Shown here piece by piece: positions 6,491-10,517 of a DNA stretch of 10,517 nt. Origin of the DNA: an uncultured Litorilinea sp. (GTDB lineage: Bacteria; Chloroflexota; Anaerolineae; Caldilineales; Caldilineaceae); the NCBI GenBank assembly GCA_946885925.1, contig CAMPHP010000055.1:1-10517 (forward strand). The letters are read 5' to 3'. Position 1 is the first letter of the stretch, and every line of letters begins with the position of its first letter. Under the pieces are notes generated by a model. The model was not told where the DNA came from. It did no database searches and saw only the letters and a program-made list of their open reading frames with translations. Position numbers and translations under genes: made by a program.

Positions 6491-8479
6491 ATGCAAGAGA
6501 TCAACGCCCTCTATACGGCGCTGCGCGGCGAGTTATCTGGTGTGCGTGCGCTGGATACTGCCACTGCCATCGCCCGCTATAATCGCATCACCGGCTCGCG
6601 CGATTTTGCCGCAGCCGTTGACCTGCTGGTGGAACAATTGCGCCATGATGGAGCGGACAGCGTCGAAATCCGGCGCTTCCCCATTGACGGTGTTCAACGC
6701 TATATGGGGCGCATCTATGCTCCCGCCCATGAACCCCACAGCGCGCGACTCAGTGTAGTCTCGCCTGCGCCCTATACCATTTGCGACTTTGCCGAAACGC
6801 CCATGTGTCTACCCTCCGGTACACCCGCCACCCCGCCTGAAGGCATTACCGCGCAAGTGGTGGATGTGGGGCGCGGCGACCGTCCCGCTGACTACGAGGG
6901 CATTGATGTAAAAGGCAAGGCTGTGATGGCGACAGGCTTGACCACAGATGTCTACAACCTGGCTGTGGAGCAGTATGGCGCTGTCTGCGTGATGACCACC
7001 AACATGTATGATTGGTCGAATCTGCCCGACCGTAAACGCTCAATGATCGATTTGCCAGACGCCACTCATCTGGCGCGTCTCTATTTCGATGCCGGAAAGC
7101 GACGCGACGCCCCCGCCTTTTCGATCACCTATCGCCATGCAGAACGATTGCGCGCACAACTTGCCCAAGCGCCGGTCACAATCCACGCTACCGTCCAGGC
7201 CGAGAACCAACCTGGCGATTTGCTTATCGTGGACGCGACGATCCAGGGCAGCGATTTGGCGCAAGAAGAAGTTTGGATCTTAGCCCATTTGTGCCATCCC
7301 AAACCGGGGGCATGCGACAATGGCAGTGGTGTTGCCCTGGGGATGGAGATATTCCGCACCATCACTGCGCTGATCCACGCAAACAAGCTACCACGTCCGC
7401 GCCGCACCCTGCGTCTCCTATTGCTGCCTGAAGTAAGTGGAACGCAGGCCTACATGGATCGGTATGTCGAGCGCATGGATAAAGTGGTAGCCGGTATCAA
7501 CCTGGACATGGTTGGCGCAAGCACCGCGCTTACCGGAGCCTATTGCCGCCTGGTGCAGACGCCCTGGAGCCGCCCATCCTTCCTCAACCATCTGGGCAGT
7601 TATCTACTTGAAAAGACCAGCCTCGGTGCAACCTCACACATTCGCCCCGAACCTGTGCGCGATTGGCTCTATGCCCTTGCCCCCTATGACAAAGGCTCTG
7701 ACCACGACCCATTGCTCAACAGCCGCTTTGCGATTCCCAGCGTCTTCTTTTTCTATTGGCCCTACCGCTATTACCACACCGACCTCGATACGCCCGAAAA
7801 GCTCGATGCTGGCGAGTTTGCGCGCACCGGAGCCGTAGCAGGGACGATGGCACTTGTCACGGCAGCGCTGGACGAGGGGATGGCCCAAGAACTGCTTGCC
7901 TTGCTTCAGGCAGAGGCGACCCACGGGCTGGCGCGGCTGGCTCAACAGCGCGATCCCGGCGTTCATACAACAGATGACGTCCACCGCTTGCGGTTAACGA
8001 CACAAGCACTGATGGAACAAGGTGCATTACAGTCTGTCGCCACGGCGCTACCCGAAGACGAGCGCGCAACCGTTGCTGCTCAAGCGGCACAAGCGAAAGC
8101 TAGCCTAGATGCATGGCTAGCTCTCGATATTACCGGCGAGGATGAGCGCATTCCTCTACGCATGGAAGCATGGCCCGTTAACATGGGAGAGGTAGCTCAA
8201 ACTGCTAGAGATGGCAAAGAGCGACTTGCCAGACTGCGAAGCAACGCAGCCGATTGGGATGATAAGGCGATTGCCGCGCTCAACTATGCCAACGGCACAC
8301 GCACAGTAGGGCAGATTGCGTTGCTGGTAGCGGGAGAGCTAGGCGACTTTACACCTGCCCAAGTTGCGAGTTGGTTTGAGTTATTGGCAGAAAGCGGCGT
8401 CGTGACCTGGGTGGCGGATCCATCCACCAGACCGAGGAGCGAGGAGGTTGGTCTAGACGCGCGCCTAGCCGGAGGCTAA
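6491..8479 (+). CDS. M28-like zinc aminopeptidase (DUF4910-type) with C-terminal PqqD-like winged-helix region
   Basis: The 662-residue product has no signal peptide, so it should act in the cytoplasm. Residues 1-80 resemble the N-terminal part of M28/DUF4910 aminopeptidases (IARYNRITGSRDF). Residues about 115-215 look like a PA-type insert (AQVVDVGRGDRPADYEGIDVKGKAV, 121-145, in pieces). The catalytic core holds AHLCHPKPGACDNGSG with H266, H269 and D276; LLLPEVSGTQAY with E314; NLDMVG with D339; and SDHDP with H405. These match the order of the M28 zinc ligands, though the usual Glu-Glu pair appears as Pro-Glu. The core ends near 460. Residues 461-662 are a helical extension, in which 585-640 (AALNYANGTRTVGQIALL, then WFELLAESGVV) resembles a PqqD-type winged helix. 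An AGGAGA site 7 nt before the ATG fixes the start. Its place 12 nt after the permeases suggests it hydrolyses the imported compound; peptide is likely, substrate unproven. Confidence 0.88.
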   Translation: MQEINALYTALRGELSGVRALDTATAIARYNRITGSRDFAAAVDLLVEQLRHDGADSVEIRRFPIDGVQRYMGRIYAPAHEPHSARLSVVSPAPYTICDFAETPMCLPSGTPATPPEGITAQVVDVGRGDRPADYEGIDVKGKAVMATGLTTDVYNLAVEQYGAVCVMTTNMYDWSNLPDRKRSMIDLPDATHLARLYFDAGKRRDAPAFSITYRHAERLRAQLAQAPVTIHATVQAENQPGDLLIVDATIQGSDLAQEEVWILAHLCHPKPGACDNGSGVALGMEIFRTITALIHANKLPRPRRTLRLLLLPEVSGTQAYMDRYVERMDKVVAGINLDMVGASTALTGAYCRLVQTPWSRPSFLNHLGSYLLEKTSLGATSHIRPEPVRDWLYALAPYDKGSDHDPLLNSRFAIPSVFFFYWPYRYYHTDLDTPEKLDAGEFARTGAVAGTMALVTAALDEGMAQELLALLQAEATHGLARLAQQRDPGVHTTDDVHRLRLTTQALMEQGALQSVATALPEDERATVAAQAAQAKASLDAWLALDITGEDERIPLRMEAWPVNMGEVAQTARDGKERLARLRSNAADWDDKAIAALNYANGTRTVGQIALLVAGELGDFTPAQVASWFELLAESGVVTWVADPSTRPRSEEVGLDARLAGG

Positions 8480-8497
8480 AGCACTCCGGCAAGCAGA

Positions 8498-8521
8498 TAA
8501 CGCCCCCTTGAGGGGGCTGTT
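8498..8521 (+). terminator. Probable terminator hairpin of the transporter/peptidase cluster
   Basis: GCCCCC (8502-8507) and GGGGGC (8512-8517) form a perfect 6-bp stem with the tetraloop TTGA, extendable by AAC/GTT with one bulged T. It starts 22 nt after the peptidase stop codon. The following sequence, TGTTCGCG, is only weakly T-rich, so efficiency is uncertain. Because the next gene is convergent, the same stem could serve both directions. Confidence 0.55.
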
Positions 8522-8543
8522 CGCGCCATCATTTATCAATCAA

Positions 8544-8567
8544 GTTGTAGCCGCACAAACCTACAAC
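8544..8567 (-). terminator. Candidate terminator hairpin of the esterase-family gene
   Basis: GTTGTAG (8544-8550) and CTACAAC (8561-8567) form a perfect 7-bp stem around a 10-nt loop, 31 nt beyond the stop codon of the minus-strand gene. On the minus strand it is followed by TTGATTGATAAAT, moderately T-rich but not a clean T-run. Together with the stem at 8502-8517 it fills the convergent gap with two hairpins. Confidence 0.4.
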
Positions 8568-8598
8568 CCGTACCCCTTCACCATCAGCATCTTCCCAC

Positions 8599-9981
8599 TT
8601 ACACTCCCCACGGATAAGTTTCCGGTGGTTCGTAGGTTTCAGGAACAACATGCAACGGGTGCAGCGCATGGGTCGTCTCAAGGTGGACAAACGAATCATA
8701 GCGGCGTGACAAAGAGCTAGGCACATAGCCGCCTTGGCGGTCTGTGTCCGGGTCATAGACCACACCAATTGCCCGGTGTCCATAGTTCCGCCGGAAGAAT
8801 TCCCTGCTGGCCGATTCCGCCACATCGTTGCCAGAAGCAGTTGTGCTTTCCTCTTCCCCAGCGGGGAGAATCAGCAGGCTATCAGCAACCAGCGCGTCGT
8901 GGAATCTCCCCTCCCAACTTGATGAGCGTGCCTCAAACACCGGCATCTTTTCCATTGGCCCACCCCACTCGCGCGCAGCAATGACAGTTCCGCGGTAGGT
9001 GCCAAAACCGACCAGTACCACACCCTCGTGACCACGTCGCTCGCGTACCAGCTGCCCGACATTCACCATTCCGGCCCTTGCCATCGGCGTGGCGCGCGCA
9101 TCACCAATATGCGTATTATGTGCCCAGACAATCGCTTTGGAACTGCTGCCATGATGCTCGACCAAGCGTTCCAACGTATCCACCATATATCGGTCGCGCA
9201 CATTCCAACTCTCCACATCCCCGCGGATCATCGTGCGGTAATAACGTTCCGCCCCAACCGCTGCTAAGGCATTCTGTTCCGCATTAAATGCCGCTTCTGG
9301 ATCGCCCTCATGCGTATCTGCTTGTGCGCGCTTCCGTATCTCCTTGAGTAAGTTGAGCACCTCATTCTCACAAGAAGTGGGTACAAAGCGAGTGGCAAAG
9401 GCATATGCTTGCACGTCCTCACCATAGGGCTGAAAACAACTATATGCGCGCAGGGCAGCCTCCAAGTCTTCGGGTGAATTTTCCTTGAGATAGCGGATAA
9501 TCTCCTCAAGTGACTCCCACAGGCTATATACATCCAATCCATAGAAGCCTACTTTTGGCGGGGGGGTCGGCGTTGGCAGATATTTCAGATCGTCATTGTG
9601 ACGGCGCAGCCACTCCACAAGCGCCACGACTTCCCAGTTTGCCCACATCCAGGTCGGCCATCGATCAAAGTCATACAAAACTTCTCTGGCGCTAGCCCCC
9701 GCGCCCTCATAGTCCTTGACATAGCGATTGACCGTGTAACAACTAGGCCAGTCGCCTTCAACCGCGACAAACGAGAAACCCTTCTCTTGAATGAGCCGTT
9801 GCGTGAGACGTGCCCGCCAGAAATAGAAATCTGAAGTACCGTGAGTTGCCTCCCCCAATAGAACAAAGCGAGCATCCCCGATTCGCTCCATCAATGGATC
9901 AAGATCCTCCCGCGTAGCAAGTGAAGTCGCTGCACGACGAATGATCTGGGCCTCCGATAGAGTATACGTTCTGTTCAGCAT
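8599..9981 (-). CDS. Erythromycin-esterase-family protein
   Basis: The 460-residue product belongs to the erythromycin esterase superfamily (Pfam Erythro_esteras), whose proven members hydrolyse the macrolide lactone; most chromosomal relatives have no known substrate. The family's key residues are present and spaced as in EreB: GEATHG with E44 and H47, VAVEGDW with E75, and WAHNTHIGD with H288. Other landmarks are RDRYMVDTLERLVEH (262-276), VNVGQLVRERRG, VGFGTYRGTV and the C-terminal AIGVVYDPDTDRQGGYVPSSLSRRYDSF. There is no signal peptide, so it is probably cytoplasmic. A proline-rich loop (TPTPPP, 137-142) comes from a run of seven Cs in the coding strand. The ATG at 9979-9981 has only a weak AGG 7-9 nt upstream; no better start is seen. 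The gene is convergent with the transporter cluster and has no obvious functional link to it. Resistance to macrolides cannot be claimed from sequence alone. Confidence 0.93.
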   Translation of the reverse strand: MLNRTYTLSEAQIIRRAATSLATREDLDPLMERIGDARFVLLGEATHGTSDFYFWRARLTQRLIQEKGFSFVAVEGDWPSCYTVNRYVKDYEGAGASAREVLYDFDRWPTWMWANWEVVALVEWLRRHNDDLKYLPTPTPPPKVGFYGLDVYSLWESLEEIIRYLKENSPEDLEAALRAYSCFQPYGEDVQAYAFATRFVPTSCENEVLNLLKEIRKRAQADTHEGDPEAAFNAEQNALAAVGAERYYRTMIRGDVESWNVRDRYMVDTLERLVEHHGSSSKAIVWAHNTHIGDARATPMARAGMVNVGQLVRERRGHEGVVLVGFGTYRGTVIAAREWGGPMEKMPVFEARSSSWEGRFHDALVADSLLILPAGEEESTTASGNDVAESASREFFRRNYGHRAIGVVYDPDTDRQGGYVPSSLSRRYDSFVHLETTHALHPLHVVPETYEPPETYPWGV

Positions 9982-10045
9982 AAATTGCCTGCTTTCTCGG
10001 CTTACTAAAAGCCACCTGCCAAGAACTCAGTTCACTAGACTGCTG

Positions 10046-10076
10046 CAAGCCCTGGCTCGTTAGCAGCTTGGGCTTG
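10046..10076. other. Hairpin with an alternative pairing, upstream of the esterase-family gene
   Basis: CAAGCCC (10046-10052) and GGGCTTG (10070-10076) form a perfect 7-bp stem with a 17-nt loop that contains a further GCT/AGC pairing. An overlapping alternative, GCTGC (10043-10047) with GCAGC (10062-10066), cannot form at the same time. On the minus strand this lies 65-95 nt before the esterase start. The plus-strand T-run begins about 22 nt away, too far for an ordinary terminator. Confidence 0.35.
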
Positions 10077-10202
10077 AAGGACAACGTACTCTGATCTCTT
10101 TTTTTCAAAAGGGAAATCAGTTTTCAGAAAGGACAGTAGTCCTATAATAGGCTAATAAGCGCGCGTTGAATTTGCTATCTAAATAGGTACGTAGCCGAGT
10201 CA

Positions 10203-10258
10203 CATCCAAGGATATACATCAAAGGATATAGGGTACAAGATACATTGAAGGGCATATA
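10203..10258 (+). repeat. Tandem 14-bp direct repeats with a degenerate third copy
   Basis: CATCCAAGGATATA (10203-10216) is followed without a gap by CATCAAAGGATATA (10217-10230), 13 of 14 bases identical. After 12 nt comes CATTGAAGGGCATATA (10243-10258), a diverged copy with two extra bases. Head-to-tail sites of this kind often bind a regulator as direct repeats. They end 27 nt before the -35 of the promoter at 10285. Confidence 0.5.
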
Positions 10259-10284
10259 GTCCACAGTGCGAGTTGCTCAGGTGA

Positions 10285-10313
10285 TTGACACCATTAACCA
10301 AGAACGATACTAT
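10285..10313 (+). promoter_or_regulatory. Candidate promoter for the gene at the right edge
   Basis: A perfect -35 TTGACA (10285-10290) is followed after 17 nt by TACTAT (10308-10313), matching the -10 consensus at four of six positions. The predicted start is near 10320, giving a leader of about 150 nt for the gene at 10470. Tandem repeats lie directly upstream and a palindrome spans the predicted start. Confidence 0.5.
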
Positions 10314-10316
10314 TTC

Positions 10317-10341
10317 TGAGGTGTCTTTCTAAAGTACCTCA
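10317..10341. promoter_or_regulatory. Inverted repeat over the predicted transcription start
   Basis: TGAGGT (10317-10322) and ACCTCA (10336-10341) are perfect 6-bp inverted arms separated by 13 nt. The position, at about -3 to +22 relative to the predicted start, suits either a repressor operator or a stem at the 5' end of the mRNA. No specific regulator can be named. Confidence 0.35.
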
Positions 10342-10394
10342 ATACGACAGTCTCTTGATACAACCTATTCATTCCTGCTGTTATTCAACTATCC

Positions 10395-10415
10395 CTGAGC
10401 CTTGCAGGATCTCAG
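10395..10415 (+). other. Leader hairpin upstream of the right-edge gene
   Basis: CTGAG-CCT-TGC-AGG-AT-CTCAG folds as an 8-bp stem interrupted by a 2-nt bulge with a 3-nt loop. It lies in the predicted leader, 54 nt before the start codon. No T-run follows, so it is not a terminator. Confidence 0.3.
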
Positions 10416-10469
10416 TATCATAACAATGGCTATAGGAACTGAAGCGAGTGGGATGAAGGGAGTGAGGTG

Positions 10470-10517
10470 ATGACACGAATCGTTATGTCATGTGTGGTTG
10501 CCATGGCGCTGGCCCCA
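10470..10517 (+). CDS. Start of an unidentified gene, probably an exported protein (cut by window edge)
   Basis: The last 48 nt encode MTRIVMSCVVAMALAP and stay open to the window end. A short basic start (R3) followed by a hydrophobic stretch resembles a signal peptide or a first membrane helix. The start is supported by GGGAG (10458-10462) 7 nt upstream and a GAGG closer in. A promoter candidate lies 157 nt upstream. Too little is present to assign a family. Confidence 0.55.
   Translation, partial: MTRIVMSCVVAMALAP

Larger units (their letters stand above)
9982..10469. other. Non-coding region between divergent genes
   Basis: No convincing gene is seen in these 488 nt, which separate the start of the minus-strand esterase-family gene from the plus-strand gene at 10470. 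The region is richer in A+T than the genes around it. It holds a small stem at 9999-10013 (GGCTT/AAGCC), a larger stem at 10046-10076, a seven-T run at 10099-10105, a palindromic -10-like element CCTATAATAGG at 10141-10151, tandem repeats at 10203-10258, a candidate promoter at 10285-10313 and two further hairpins. No clear promoter could be assigned to the esterase-family gene. Confidence 0.6.

Noticed and set aside
9560..9566. Run of seven Gs (Cs in the coding strand) inside the esterase-family gene, as a phase-variation tract
   Set aside because: Seven bases is short for slipped-strand switching, the frame is intact and the tract simply encodes a proline-rich loop (TPTPPP).
10046..10105. 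Intrinsic terminator formed by the CAAGCCC/GGGCTTG stem and the seven-T run
   Set aside because: About 22 nt separate the stem from the T-run, and no plus-strand gene ends just upstream.
10141..10151. CCTATAATAGG as a promoter for either neighbouring gene
   Set aside because: The -10 is good on the plus strand, but the best -35 (TTTTCA, 16 nt) is weak and it is over 300 nt from the plus-strand gene; on the minus strand no -35 fits.
10303..10313. AACGATAC near the right-edge promoter as another operator for the LacI-family repressor
   Set aside because: Only one half resembles the palindrome at 1205-1218; the left arm does not match, so symmetry is lost.
1..10517. CRISPR arrays, insertion sequences, tRNA genes or phage genes
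   Set aside because: No regularly spaced repeats, transposase motifs, terminal inverted repeats, tRNA-like cloverleaf or phage proteins were seen on either strand.

Overview
The window looks like a piece of a mid-GC bacterial chromosome. The gene content and protein style suggest a member of the Chloroflexota (Anaerolineae/Caldilineae-like): a family 5 solute-binding lipoprotein with both a Tat motif and a lipobox, peptide-type permeases, an M28-like peptidase and a chromosomal erythromycin-esterase homologue. This taxonomic call is inference from protein style only; there is no rRNA or marker gene here to settle it.

Layout, left to right. (1) Positions 1-1014, minus strand: a two-module VOC-family (glyoxalase/ring-cleaving dioxygenase) protein, cut by the window edge, preceded by a 30-codon hydrophobic mini-gene with a near-perfect Shine-Dalgarno and a candidate promoter. 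(2) Positions 1162-2289, plus strand: a LacI-family repressor with a near-consensus sigma-70 promoter (TTGACA-17-TATACT). A 14-bp operator-like palindrome with the CpG centre typical of LacI-family sites lies just downstream of the predicted transcription start, so autorepression is likely. (3) Positions 2401-8517, plus strand: a second strong promoter, a roughly 300-nt leader, then a four-gene cluster: solute-binding lipoprotein, two DppB/DppC-type permeases and a cytoplasmic zinc-peptidase-like protein. A 10-bp perfect hairpin separates the binding-protein gene from the permease genes, a classic position for setting unequal expression. Hairpins lie in the convergent gap at the end of the cluster. 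(4) Positions 8599-9981, minus strand: an erythromycin-esterase-family protein. (5) Positions 9982-10517: a non-coding stretch with 14-bp tandem repeats, a candidate promoter and hairpins, then the first 16 codons of a plus-strand gene with a signal-peptide-like start.

How the genes fit together: the repressor probably senses a small molecule. The lipoprotein captures an oligopeptide (or oligosaccharide; both occur in this binding-protein family), the permeases carry it in, and the M28-like protein, which has no signal peptide, probably processes it in the cytoplasm. No ABC ATPase is present in the window, and the cluster is closed by a convergent gene, so the transporter must borrow ATPases encoded elsewhere.

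Most of the window is recognisable. The less usual points are the ATPase-less transporter paired with a peptidase carrying a PqqD-like C-terminal region, the two short hydrophobic ORFs in leaders, the shared -10/GC-rich discriminator sequence at two promoters, and the tandem repeats near the right end. Nothing here clearly amounts to a wholly new system.
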